A stretch of DNA of 64,000 nucleotides from Dugong dugon (lineage: Eukaryota > Chordata > Mammalia > Sirenia > Dugongidae): positions 34,862,001-34,926,000 of the forward strand of contig CM057465.1 in assembly GCA_030035585.1 (NCBI GenBank), in the 5' to 3' direction. Shown here piece by piece: positions 12,789 through 23,242 of the stretch. The notes beneath the pieces were generated by a model, which saw only the letters and a program-made list of their open reading frames with translations, did not search any database and was not told the origin of the DNA. The translations under genes were made by a program, and so were the position numbers. Every line of letters begins with the position of its first letter. Position 1 is the stretch's first letter.

Positions 12789-13030
12789 TGTAACGATTAA
12801 AAGCATGGACTTGGGATCAGAGAAGCTTGGGTTTCGTTCTGGCTCTGCCACCTACCAGCTACGTGACCTTGTATAAAACATAAGACTTCTGACCTTCAGT
12901 CTTCCCATCAATAAATGAGGAGCAATAATGCCTATCTTATAGGAACATTCTGAGCATTAAATAAGTTTATGTGCATACATGGCTTAGGCTAATACCTGCC
13001 ACTAGAAACAGCACTCAGTGAGCAGTAGCA
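12789..13030 (+). repeat. MIR SINE
   Basis: Well preserved and near full length: 'aacgattaaaagcatggact', 'ggctctgccacctaccagctacgtgacctt', 'aaatgaggagcaataatgcctatcttata' and 'gcattaaataa'. Confidence 0.85.
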
Positions 13031-13714
13031 GTGATCACGCTAAAGAGAAGGACAGAAGTGCCCTTTGATGTCAACAGAACTACTCTCTTAAACTGTAGAT
13101 GTGCCATCTCCTCTCACATCTAAGTAGAAGCTGACCTTGCAGGACCTAGCTTGTTGCCAAATTGATTAGAACACTGGACTGAGCAGGGAGCCCAATAATC
13201 TCTTGGAGAGAAACTCAAACCAAAGTCATATAGAATGTACAACAGAATTATCAATGAAGAGAGGGAGAACCCAGGTAGAAGGCAACAGGACAGCTAAAGG
13301 AGATGAAAAGCATGCGCAAATGAGCCTAACATGAGTTCCCTGAGGTGACAAGACTGGGAGAGATTTTTAGGAGCATGCAGCTCTGGGTGGGGCAAGGAGG
13401 AACCTATTATGGCACTTTAATTGTCTGGATGGGGGGAATAATAGTTCTCTATCCCTTCTATAAATCTATAACTCATTCTGAATAACAGCAGGAACAGAAG
13501 ATTGAAGAGCTGGTAGACATATTAAGGTGCACAACCTGATTAGTGGCTCAAATTATATATTGATTAATCAAGATTCAGAAGGGTTGATACCTGGGCAGAT
13601 ATAATTATCAGAAGTTAGACCATGGAGGGACCATAAAACTAGAAGGACATTTTGTCTAAATGAAGGACAGTGTAACTAACAATCAATCATCCAAAGTAGG
13701 AAGTTACCTGATAA
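13031..13714. other. Unique sequence, no gene seen
   Basis: No exon, RNA gene or classed repeat was found. Confidence 0.55.
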
Positions 13715-13719
13715 GGGTA

Positions 13720-14131
13720 TGTCTTAGTCACCTAATGATGCTATAACAAAAAATACCACAAGTGGGTAACTTTAAAGAACAGAAATTTATTTTCTTACAG
13801 TTCTGGAGACTAAAAAAATCTAAGTCAGGGTCTCAGTCATGTTGATTCCTTCTTTAGGCCTCTCTCCTAGTTTCTGGTGTCTCTCACAATCCTCTGGTTG
13901 TAGACTGGTGCTCACATGTCATCTGTCTTCCCTCTGTATGTGTGTCTGTGTGTCTCTTCTTTTTATAAGACAACACTCAGAAGTGATTAGGTTTAGGAGT
14001 CACCCCACTCTAGTATGGCATCATTAACACAACAAAAGGACAACCCCTGTTTCCAGACAGGGTCATATTTATAGGTACAGGGATTAGAACTTCCACATTT
14101 CTTTTTGGGGGACACAATTCAATCTATAATA
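13720..14131 (-). mobile_element. Solo LTR, MLT1-like (ERVL-MaLR)
   Basis: This is the reverse complement of the same kind of LTR as at 4072-4461. It opens TGTCTTAGTC and passes through 'gaaatttattttcttacagttctggag', 'tctttttataaga' and 'acaggg..gggggacacaattcaatctata'. The 5-bp direct repeat GGGTA at 13715-13719 and 14132-14136 is its target duplication. It has no internal region, so it is a solo LTR. Confidence 0.75.
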
Positions 14132-14136
14132 GGGTA

Positions 14137-15043
14137 TGTCAAGATTAGAGGTATAGATGATTGTCAGCAGTAAATTTAGTCCACGTCAGGGCTCAGGCAG
14201 TTTGGTTACTGAATTAGTTTCTTGAGCTAGCATCTTGTAATTTCTATGGTTCTTATATGGCTAGAGGGACAGTAAAATAGTAGGATCGATTTTGGTGCAA
14301 TTGACATTGAGAGGTATATCAACCACAAAAGCCAACTCACAGAAGCAAAATGGTAAAGTATGAGGGTATTGCAAGTTCAGTGAATCAGTGGGAAGGGGGT
14401 CTTGGAAAATGGATAGGAACCATGGGCATACCAGAGGGCTGATCAGCAGGAGCCACAGTGAAGGTCATGTGGTTCTCATGCCACCACTCTGACCTCCAAT
14501 TGTCACAACATCAACAACAACGTTTGAAGACCTTAGAGAGCCTCAGCTTGACCTGGACTTTGTCCATGTCTGGCCTCTGTCTGTCCTGGTCAGGGAATTG
14601 AGGAAATTACCCCTTTGACATCCTTCATGGGAGGCAGTCACTATTTTCCAAGACAATATGCTATGGGAGGAGGTCCCTAAATGAAGACTGGGATGCTAAT
14701 TGGTAAAGGGTTTGGAAGTTATACAGATATCTTCCCAGGAGGCACCGAGATGAGGAAGTAGAAGGAGAAGAGCAACAAGAGAAGATAAAGGGACACAGAA
14801 AGAAAGAAAGCTTCTGGGAGACAAATCCCAGCACTAATAACAAATATGTTGTATTGCAGATGGGTTCAAGGAGAAGGTGTAAATTGTGTTGAACCTTGAA
14901 AGGTCAATAGAGAAACAAGCAATAAGACATTCCAGATAGCAGAGCCAGTATGAGTAGAAGCACAAAGTCTCATGGCAATTGCTACCTTGTTTTTAATGCT
15001 GGGTATGTATATGGGCTACTTGTTCCATTAATATCACACACAA
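14137..15043. other. Unique sequence, no gene seen
   Basis: No exon or classed repeat was found. There is a purine-rich patch near 14755-14815. Confidence 0.55.
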
Positions 15044-15430
15044 GTAAATTTTTTTTTTTTAGGGTTTTCTTGGCTGTATTCTTTTTTATAATTATTATTT
15101 TTTATAATTAATTTTGTTGTTAAGAATATATACAGCAGAACATACACCAGTTCAATAGTTTCTACATGGACAATTCAGTGACATTGATTACATTCTTTGA
15201 GTTGTACCACCATTCTCACCCTCCTTTTCTGAGTTGTTCTCCCCCATTCACATAAACTCACTGCTTCCTAAGGTTCCTATCTAATCTTTCAAGTTGCTAT
15301 TGTCACTTTGATCCCATATAGACAGTTCTTAAAAGAGCACAATGCTCAAAGCAGACATTCTTTACTAGTTAAGCTAAACTATTGTTTGGTTTTAAGATGA
15401 TTCGGGGATATTAACCCTAATATCCTAGTT
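15044..15430 (-). mobile_element. L1 LINE 3'UTR fragment
   Basis: A T-rich start (reverse poly-A) is followed by 'ttgttgttaagaatatatacagcagaacatac', 'acattgattacattctttgagttgt' and 'ctcccccattcacataaactcactg'. I recognise this as an afrotherian L1 3'UTR type. It is 5' truncated. Confidence 0.7.
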
Positions 15431-15594
15431 ATTGGACACTGCTTTAAATTTTTTTTAATTAGTCAATTTTTAAATTCTTTCACCATTAATATTGTCTCTT
15501 AAATGTGGATTGAATTAGAAGTGGAGGCCAGTAACTTTGTTTCTACGACTTATCCAGGATCAAACATACTTCCTCTTCTCTACTAGTGCTATTT

Positions 15595-15850
15595 TTTTAA
15601 TTATATAATTTATCTTTTTTTTTTTTTTTTAATTGTGCTTCAAGTGAAGGTTTACAGTTCAAGTCAGTTTCTCATACAAAAATTTATACACACATTGCTA
15701 TGTGACCCTAGCTGCTCTCCCTATAATGTGACAGCACACTCCTCCTTTCTACCCCAGATTTCCTGTGTCCGTTCAACCAGCTCCTGCCCTTTTTGCCTTC
15801 TCATCTCTCCTCCAGACAGGAGTTGCCCATTTAGTCTCCAGTATCTACAA
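15595..15850 (-). mobile_element. L1 LINE 3' end fragment
   Basis: After a T-run (about 15617-15631), 'aattgtgcttcaagtgaaggtttacag' matches the 3' end of the L1 at 56640 ('ttgtactttagatgaaggtttagag'). It is truncated directly beside the RTE that begins at about 15853. Confidence 0.8.
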
Positions 15851-15852
15851 GT

Positions 15853-17070
15853 GGAGTTTTGCTGAAGATCATTCAAAAGTGGTTGCAGCAGTACATCAAC
15901 AGGGAACTGCCAGAAATTCAAGCCAGATTGAGAAGAGGACATGGGACAAGGGATATCATTGCTGATGTCAGATGGATCTTGGCTGAAAGCAGGGAATACC
16001 AGAAAGATGTTTACCTGTGTTTTATTTACTATACAAAGGCATTCAACTGTGTGCATCATAACAAATTATGGATAAAATTACAAAGAATGGGAATTTCAGA
16101 ACACTTAATTGTGCTCATGAGGAACCTGTATATAGACCAAGAAGCAGTTGTTCCAGCAGAACAAAGAGATGCTGTGTGGTTTAAAGTCAGGAAGGGTATG
16201 CGTCAGGATTGTATCCTTTCACCATAGTTATTCAGTCTGTATGCTGAACAAATAATCTGAGAAGCTGGACTATATGAAGAAGAATGGGGCATCAGGATTG
16301 GAGGAAGTCTCATTAACAACCTGTGTTATGAAGATGACACAACTTTGCTTGCTGAAAGTGAAGAGGATTTGAAGCACTTACAGATGAAGATCAATGACTA
16401 TAGCCTTCAGTATGAATTACACCTCATCATAAAGAAAACAAAAATCCTCACAATTGGACCAATAAGTAACATCATGATAAACGGAGAAAATGTTGAAATT
16501 GTCAAGGATTTCATTTTACTTGTGTCCACAATCAAATCCAATAATGCATTGGGCAAATCTGCTGCAAAAGACTTCTTTAAGGTGTTAAAAAGCAAAGCTG
16601 TCATTTGGAACACTAAGGTGCGCCTGACCCAGTCCATGGTATTTTCAGTTACCTCATATGCTGACGAAAACTGGACAATGAATAAGGAAGACCGAAGAAG
16701 AATTGACACCTTTGAATTATGGTGTAGGCGAAGAATATTGAATATACCATGGACTGCAAGAAAAACCAACAAATCTGTCTTAGAAGAAATACAGCCAGAA
16801 CGTTTCTTAGAAGCAAGCATGGGGAGACTTCGTCTCACACACTTTGGACATATTATCAGGAGGGACCAGTCTGTGGAGTACCTCATGCTTGGTAGAGCAG
16901 AGGGTTATCGAAAAAGAGGAAGACCTTCAACAAGATGGATTGACACAGTGGCTGCAACAATGGGCTCAAGCATAATAACAATTGTGAGGATGGCAGAGGA
17001 CCAGACAATGTTTCGTTCTGTTGTATATAGGGTCGCTATGGGTCGGAACCAACTCGATGGCACCTAACAA
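15853..17070 (+). mobile_element. RTE (BovB/RTE-1 type) LINE, copy 2, 5'-truncated
   Basis: It starts inside the reverse transcriptase at 'gttttgctgaagatcattcaaaa' and ends with 'tcggaaccaactcgatggcacctaacaacaataac', the RTE tail. That tail is the sequence AfroSINEs share. It directly abuts the antisense L1 fragment on its left. No clear target duplication was seen. Confidence 0.92.
15859..17067 (+). pseudogene. RTE reverse transcriptase C-terminal half, two stops (copy 2)
   Basis: One frame runs 403 codons through the RT fingers/palm and C-terminal region and is broken only by TAG at about 16225 and TGA at about 16258. The TGA replaces an expected CGA (CpG decay). Upstream is 'IIADVRWILAESREYQ' then 'VWFKVRKGMRQDCILSP'. 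The catalytic box reads YEDD (16327-16338) in place of YADD, so the residue before the two Asp is changed. The C-terminal end has 'KEDRRRIDTFELWCRRRILN' and 'GYRKRGRPSTRWID'. Around 16540 an in-frame loss of about ten residues is evident relative to copies 1 and 3. It is not functional, but it is the best-preserved RTE frame in the window. Confidence 0.9.
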
Positions 17071-18989
17071 CAATAACCTATTCCATGACAGTAAAGGGAG
17101 AATGGTAGGTTGCTATATTAGCATCAAGATACCTTTTATCAGGGGTAATTTGTGAAAGATATAGTTTGGAAATGCAGGAAACCTGTTGTCATCCTCCCTC
17201 CTATTCTGCTTCTGGTATAAATCCTTTAGTAAGGATTAAATGTGCTTAGTAACAGGGCCTGTGTATACTGGGATGAGAAAATGTTTGTCTTATTAAATCT
17301 TAAACAACTAAGGCTCAGTAGGAGCTGAGTGATCTTATTTGATGAGTTGTATTTATAAAAATTTTGGCTTACAGTTTGGGATCAAATTCTCCCACCTAAG
17401 CTGTGGGAGCTCATGAAGTCTTTCCAGTAAAAATCATGTCAGTTGATACTTTTGCCAAATAGTGCCTCTTTTTTTAAAAAGTCCCTATTTAAGTCATTTC
17501 TCAAAAATAATTGAAAATGTATATTTTGATAAGTTCCTAACTGCTCTGTGATACTATTTATTTCTTTTTGAGAAGTGTGGTAGAGAATAAGATAATTTTT
17601 ATTATGGTGAAGTAAGAGAACAATGATATTATTTTATTCGGGTTGTTTTTTTCTGAGTTAAAGCTGTATATTTTTGAGTTGTTCATCTTACGTCCCTTTG
17701 CCTGCTGTCATTTCCAAATGGTGACTGTTCTACATGTATTTTAATATTCTTCATATGTCACTTTAATATCATTCATGTGTTATAACTGAAGTGACTTTTT
17801 GTCTTTGTAACACTGGAATAATTTAAAGGGAATGTTTTTGAAAAATTCTATTTCATTGTAAGTGGGCTAAATAAAATATTTTTGTTCATTTGGGCAGCAT
17901 GTCAACAACCATGTATGTAGTTCAAACAATAAGCCTAATATTTTTTCACTTTTCAAAGCAGTTTAGATGAAGACAGCATGTAAGGTCAAAGAGAACACAT
18001 TCTAAAAGGACCCTTGAAAAAATCCTGTTAAAATTAATGTTAAGAGTTGGGGTTTACTATTACAGATTGAAGGGTTATATGGAAGAACTCTCTGAATTTT
18101 TAACTCTTCCCTCTTCCCATCCCCACATCCAGTTCCTTGCCAGTTTTTATCATTTCTATATGCTCAAGGTTTCTCCTTTCCAATCCCACCATCATGTCTG
18201 AGTGAAGGTGTTGGAGTTGAGTTTCTAAAGGATGTCTTAGCGTTCAGTCTCTCTGCACAGTTATTGTTGGTTCTTTCATGCTATGCCTTTGCTTAAACTC
18301 TTTCCATTATTTCCTATTACTTAACAGTATTCAAGAAGAAGGACTTTGATGTTTAAGAACTACTTATCACTTTAAGTTGATTGAAACCTACTCCCTTTGC
18401 TCTCCCATCTACCTGCATGGTGACATACTGCAGTTGAATCACTGATGAAGGCTAGTGACGACAGGGGAGAAGCAGAGAAGCTAATGTTTTTTGACTTATG
18501 TGGCTTATCTATCCTGCCAATCCATTGAGACCAGCAGTACTTTGCTTAAATGTTCAGGGTACAGTTTGGGCATAAACATTGATGTGACCAACATGTTTTA
18601 CTAGCATTGCTTACTTTATGATCTGTTCGTTTTCTAATGGATCCGATTCCCTAGCCTCCATCTAATAACAATTCCTTGGACTAAGTTAAGTAGCTTTTAA
18701 AAACAATCTCCTTTGTGATTTAGCGATTTTAACTGAAGACTTTATTTTTTGAAAATGTTTTGTAAACAATCATTTTATTTGCTAGTTTTGTGATTAATCA
18801 TAAAGTTAACACAGGGAATACCATTTTATGATCCCGAAAAAAGTACACATTTCATAATTATTCATATGCTTACTTTGATAATGCTTAGTTCTGGATTTAA
18901 CTGTTAACATGCTTGAAAACATTTTCAGTATCGTTGCAATGTTTTATTACTCCTGTTATTTGGAGACAGGAAAAAATAAAGATGATCCA
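17071..18989. other. Unique AT-rich sequence, no gene seen
   Basis: No exon, RNA gene or classed repeat was found. Confidence 0.55.
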
Positions 18990-19093
18990 GAGGCAGTCTA
19001 CTACAGTGGTCAAGAATATAAGCTCTGGAGCTAGATATTCATTATTCAAGTCCTGATTCCACAAATTATTAGCTCTGAGACCTTAAGTAAGAT
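18990..19093 (+). repeat. MIR SINE, 5' half, split by AfroSINE
   Basis: 'acagtggtcaagaatataagctctggagc' through 'tagctctgagaccttaagtaag' is the MIR first half. The second half resumes at 19287. Confidence 0.75.
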
Positions 19094-19096
19094 AAT

Positions 19097-19286
19097 GTAG
19101 TTAAGTGCTCGGCTGCTAACAGAAAGGTTGGCAGTTTGAACCCATCAAGCGACTCCTCAGGAGAAAGACCTGGTGATCTGCTTCTGTACAGATTATAGCC
19201 AAGAAAGCCTATAAGACAGTTCTACTCTGTCACGTGGAGTTGCTATGAGTTGCAATCGACCAGACAGCACCTAACAATAGCAACAA
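19097..19286 (+). mobile_element. AfroSINE
   Basis: 'gttaagtgctcggctgctaacagaaaggttgg' head, 'aaagacctggtgatctgcttc' middle and 'agttgctatgagttgcaatcgaccagacagcacctaacaata' tail. This is the subtype with the 'gaaagacctgg' middle. It sits inside an MIR. Confidence 0.92.
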
Positions 19287-19390
19287 GCCTTGGTATCCAC
19301 ATGTATAAAATATGGACTATATGGATTGTAGTGAGTATAAGGAGACATAAATACTTTGCTGTGTATTATTTGAATTTCTTCTTTCTTCTG
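19287..19390 (+). repeat. MIR SINE, 3' half
   Basis: 'tatccacatgtataaaatatggac' and the following 'gtgagtataagg' continue the MIR broken at 19093. Confidence 0.65.
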
Positions 19391-19559
19391 AGAGATTATT
19401 CAGAATGATGTCAAAATGTTCATAATAAAGTTAGAAATCATAAATATTAGAAAGAAATGTGCTGTGTTCAATTCTTGGTCTGCAGTAGTTTTTCCTTTAA
19501 GTCTGACCTGAGTGTAGTCAGCAGGGGCAGCAGCATACACATTGGGAAGAAGAATCCCC

Positions 19560-19690
19560 TGATGGGCTTACTTGTGTGATCTTGGCCAAGTTTTTTCACC
19601 CCTGTATGCCCCAGTTGCCTCATTTATAAAAATGTTAACTTGGATTACATGATCTCTAAGGTGTCTATTAGTTCTTAAAGTCTGTGAATC
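19560..19690 (+). repeat. MIR-like SINE fragment
   Basis: 'tgtgatcttggccaagttttttcacccctgtatgccccagttgcctcatttataaaa' and a 'gatctctaaggtgtctattag' end, like the MIR-type repeat split by the LTR at 4072. Confidence 0.65.
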
Positions 19691-20179
19691 TGTCAGTATA
19701 CTTTGTCTTAATGAGTTTTGCACATGGAATGCTTTTGAAGGTATTCAGCATTTTTTTTTTTTTTACAAATACTTTTTCAGGTGTTTCTTCCTCCTCTTTC
19801 CACCCTCCTTTTTCTCCTTCTTCCTTCTATTACATACCATTTGTAGAGATTCCAGGCATGGCTACTGCTTTCAGGATGAGTAAATAATAGGATTTCTATT
19901 TCTAAGACACAGTAATTGAAATTCTAAGAGATTAAATTCTTAAAGTAGGATAAAATAAAACAAAAAGCTAAAACTTAATTTTGCCTCTTAACTGAACTCA
20001 TCTTTTCCATTCCCAGCTCCCAAACTCATTTCTTCTCTGCTTTCCCAGCATCACTTTCTAGCCCACCTTCCCGTTTAGAGATCTGGAAGCAATTACAGGT
20101 TTGTCCCTCTCACCCCGTACCCCATTCAAAGAAATTCAGTAACAAAAGTCTTGGCTACGATATCTACTTAACACATCTA
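19691..20179. other. Unique sequence, no gene seen
   Basis: T-run near 19750-19763. The CT-rich tail may be the degraded start of the L2-like repeat that follows. Confidence 0.5.
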
Positions 20180-20760
20180 ATAGTTCATCCTCTCCTTTCC
20201 ATTCCTATTGCCACTGCCTTGTTTCAGCTTCTAATCATTGCTTACTTAGATTCTTCCAACTGTCTACTAACCTGTTTCTTTTACCTATATCGTGACTCTC
20301 TCTGATAAATTATCTACTTCTCTGCCAGAGTGAGATTTTATGGGATGTATGTATGATTATCATGTCTCTCTCTTGCTAAATGATTCAAATTTCTTACCAT
20401 GGTATACACATCTCTTCAATGACTGCCTCCTGTCTAGGCCACAGGGCTCATCAGTCAGCAGCCCTTTTCCCCCTGACCCTCTACGCTCCAGCTATTGCTG
20501 AACTACTTTCTTTTTCCTGGTACTCTTTGCTGATACCTGCTGCTAGGTTATCCTCCTGTTCCTACAGTCTGGAATGCTTCATTTGCCCTGGGTCTGCCAA
20601 GTGAGTATGTATGAACTTTCAATACTCACAAGTCTTTATTTAGCAGGTTCTACTTCTTAAAGACTTCCCTTACCACCCCACCAGCCCACCCCACCAGTAA
20701 CAATCCTCTCTTTAGTATCCCCAGTGTCATTTGTAATGCTAATAACCATAAAACCAGATG
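20180..20760 (+). repeat. L2-like LINE fragment
   Basis: CT-rich run with 'tattgccactgccttgtttcagcttctaatcattg', 'gccagagtgagattt', 'ctctacgctccagctattgctgaactac' and 'cagtctggaatgctt', in the order of an ancient LINE 3' region (L2 type). Family assignment is by eye. Confidence 0.55.
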
Positions 20761-20859
20761 GCAAATTCACTTACACTAAAACCGAGATGTACAGAGGACA
20801 CATGCTTTCTTAAACTGAGCCGATCTTCTTTACAAGCCCATTTCCTCTGCTTCACCAGG

Positions 20860-20887
20860 AAAAAAAAAAAAAAGAGAGAGAGAGAGA
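20860..20887. repeat. Simple repeat A(n)(GA)n
   Basis: 14 A followed by seven GA-type units. Confidence 0.95.
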
Positions 20888-21289
20888 TGTGATATGTTCA
20901 ACTGGCACTTGAGATGATGCTCAGCATTTTTCTGCCTCCTCTTAGGTTTCTTCCCAAGACCGGTCTGTGTGTAAGTTGTTGGAAGGTAAGTGATTTGCAT
21001 AATCTTGTGGGCAAAGAGTTGGGGTTCTTGGGTATAGTCACTTTTGTTTCCTCTTACCTCTGGGATGATGACTCTTGGCCACCAGCGGTTTGACTAAATT
21101 TACTTTGGTAGAGGCAACTTGGCATTAAGCATTTCTATTGATTATTCTCTTTATTAAAGCCAATGTTTTTGTGCTATGTAAATAATTTAGCATTGACTGT
21201 AAGTTAATCTTATCTTAAAATTACAGTGATATACATAACTTTATATAAAAATATACTTGTAAAAGCTATTGTTGAAATGATATAAAGTT
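20888..21289. other. Unique sequence, no gene seen
   Basis: No exon or classed repeat was found. Confidence 0.5.
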
Positions 21290-21386
21290 ATTCAACTTAG
21301 TATCTGTGTGATGGACACGTTATTTAACTTCACTTTTTTTCATCTGGGGAATGTGAATAAGAAAAAACTCTCTTTTATGGTTTATT
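21290..21386 (+). repeat. MIR SINE part, split twice by AfroSINEs
   Basis: 'tctgtgtgatggacacgttatttaacttcac' and 'catctggggaatgtgaataag' are MIR core. It continues at 21550-21571 and 21778-21840. Confidence 0.7.
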
Positions 21387-21549
21387 GGGAGCCCTGGTGG
21401 TGCAGTGGTTAAGGCTTGGCTGCTAACCAAAAGGTCAGCAGTTGAAGTCCACCAGCTGCTTCTTGGAAACCCTGTGGGGCAGTTCTACCTTGTCCTATAG
21501 GGTAGCTATGAGTTGGAATCATCTTGATGGCAACGGGTTTGGTTTTGGT
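21387..21549 (+). mobile_element. AfroSINE
   Basis: Full head-to-tail copy: 'gggagccctggtggtgcagtggttaagg', 'ctgctaaccaaaaggtcagcag', 'ggaaaccctgtggggcagttc', 'gggtagctatgagttggaatc' and a 'ggcaacgggtttgg' end. TTTATTGG (21381-21388) and TTTATGGG (21550-21557) form an 8-bp near-duplicate. Confidence 0.95.
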
Positions 21550-21571
21550 TTTATGGGCTATTGTAGGATTA

Positions 21572-21777
21572 TAAAGGAGCTCTGATAACGCAGTGGCTTA
21601 AGTGCTCAGCTGCTAACTGAAAGGTTGACAGTTCAAACCCGTCAGCCACTCGGTGGGAAAAAGATGTGGTAGTCTGCTTCCATAAAGATTTACAGGCTTG
21701 AAAATCCTATGAAGCAGGTCTACTCTGTACTATAGTATCACTATGAGTCGAAATCAACTCTGTGGAAGTGGGTTTGG
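21572..21777 (+). mobile_element. AfroSINE
   Basis: 'ggagctctgataacgcagtggcttaagtgctcagctgctaactgaaaggtt', an 'aaaaagatgtggtagtctgcttcc' middle and a 'gaagtgggtttgg' end. TAGGATTA at 21564-21571 and 21778-21785 is the target duplication. It sits 22 bp from the previous AfroSINE, inside the same MIR. Confidence 0.95.
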
Positions 21778-21840
21778 TAGGATTAAATGAGATAATGTAT
21801 GCAGCGTGCTTAGCATGTTGCCTGAATATGCAAATTATAG
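21778..21840 (+). repeat. MIR SINE 3' end
   Basis: 'aggattaaatgagataatgtatgcagcgtgcttagcatgttgcctg' is the MIR 3' portion that completes the element broken at 21386. Confidence 0.75.
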
Positions 21841-22120
21841 TTTTATTTTATCATTATTTCATCTAAAATAAAACAACTGCTAAGATTATTGTCGGAAGGG
21901 ACTTCTTTTTTCTGACCTCATATTTCGGTAGAAATTTTAACTAAATTCCCTTTATAAACTGTGTTCCTGAGGGTGAGATTCACATACGATCAGTCTTTGT
22001 TAAACCATTTTATCAATGTTGATGTGCCATAAATATATGTCAGTTAATGAATTAATTAAATGGAACTACGTTTACATCCAAATGAACAATTTAGAAATTG
22101 CTTCGTTAGAGGAGTAATAC

Positions 22121-22670
22121 TGTATCAGTTAGCTTTTGCTTCATAACAAAACATTCCCAAACCACCATTTATTAGCTACTGTATTTTTATGCAAATAACA
22201 TGTGAATTATACATTTTTTTGCCAACCATGCAACCCCCTCACACATTATTTTCCTAGGCTCACTATGCGCATTATACGTGTTGGTGCGTTATATGTGAAA
22301 AATACAGTAACAGTTCTGTGGCTCAGCTGGGATGGCTTTTTTCTGCACCAGGTGTTTTGACTGCACTCATGCATTTACAGTCAACTGGCTTGTTTCTAAT
22401 GGTCTCACTCACTTGTCTGGTAGTTGGTGCTGGCTCTTGGCTGGGCCATATACCTCTTCCAGAGTAGCTTGTCTCTGACCATCAAGAAAGCGAGCATGCC
22501 CCAATGTGCAAGTGCTGTTAAGGCCTCTTTTGTGCAGTGTTTGCTAATTTCCCTTTGGCCAGTGCCAGTCACATGACCAAGTCCATGGTCAGTGTGGGAC
22601 AAAACAAAACAAGGGTATGGATACTGGGGTGTGGGGGTCATTATTACAATAATCTACCACAGATATCAAC
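22121..22670. repeat. Old mammalian interspersed repeat, interrupted, unclassified
   Basis: 'tatcagttagcttttgcttcataacaaaac', 'cagttctgtggctcagctgggatgg', 'ctggtagttggtgctggctcttggctggg', 'ccagtcacatgacca' and 'cattattacaataatctaccac' form one ancient element of about 420 bp, common in mammals. The family name is uncertain. It is split at 22177-22309 by a small DNA transposon. Confidence 0.6.
22177..22309. mobile_element. Small TA-flanked DNA transposon (mariner-type MITE)
   Basis: A 133-bp insertion starts TACTGTATTTTT and ends AAAAATACAGTA, so it has 12-bp perfect inverted ends including a TA at each side. This is the Tc1/mariner-type signature. Its interior is rich in 'gcgcattata' style palindromic pieces. 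It lies in an older repeat whose sequence continues cleanly on both sides ('...attagc' then 'acagttctg...'). It has no coding capacity. Confidence 0.7.
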
Positions 22671-22954
22671 TTTTGAGTCTTCTAGCTTAACGGTAATAGA
22701 CTTTATTGTATTTTCACCTTATGTTAATTGCTTTGATTAATTATCCTGTTCATGAAGTAGGGTGTATATACCATTGAATTTGATTTTAAAGATCTCAAAT
22801 TCAGTGTGATCCCTTATTAAGAATTATTGTCTAATTTTAACTTTTATGTCAAAATGTGGCTGGGTCAAACTTTAGTAGCTATGTCTAGAATAAATAGTAA
22901 GATTTGTTCCTCCCTAGATGATGATGATCATCATCATCATTAAGCAGATCCATA
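22671..22954. other. Unique sequence with a short palindrome
   Basis: No exon was seen. Holds the 22-bp palindrome at 22917-22938. Confidence 0.5.
22917..22938. repeat. Perfect 22-bp palindrome (ATG/CAT repeats)
   Basis: GATGATGATGA followed by its exact reverse complement TCATCATCATC, centred on GATC. Confidence 0.95.
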
Positions 22955-23170
22955 ATACGTGTCACACACTGTGCTAAGTTCTTTACATACATTATCATCT
23001 TTTATCCACACCATAGCTCTTTAAGGTAGATAGTGATGTAATTCCATTTTTTTTAAAATCAAACAGGAAAGTGAAGTAGGAGAGGATAATGAACTTCCCC
23101 AAGGTAATACCTTAGCAAGTGGTGGAGCTGATAATTGACATTAGTTGGTCTAACATCAAAACACTCTTTT
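22955..23170 (-). repeat. MIR SINE
   Basis: Reverse MIR: 'cacacactgtgctaagttctttacatacattatc', 'ggaaagtgaagtaggagaggataatgaacttcc' and 'agtggtggagctga'. Confidence 0.75.
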
Positions 23171-23204
23171 TTGACCATCATACTATGTAGTATCACTGAT
23201 GTTC

Positions 23205-23242
23205 CAAAATCCCATTGCTGTCAAGTCGATTCAGACTCATAG
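23205..23242 (-). mobile_element. AfroSINE tail fragment
   Basis: 'cccattgctgtcaagtcgattcagactcatag' is the reverse AfroSINE tail only. Confidence 0.75.
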
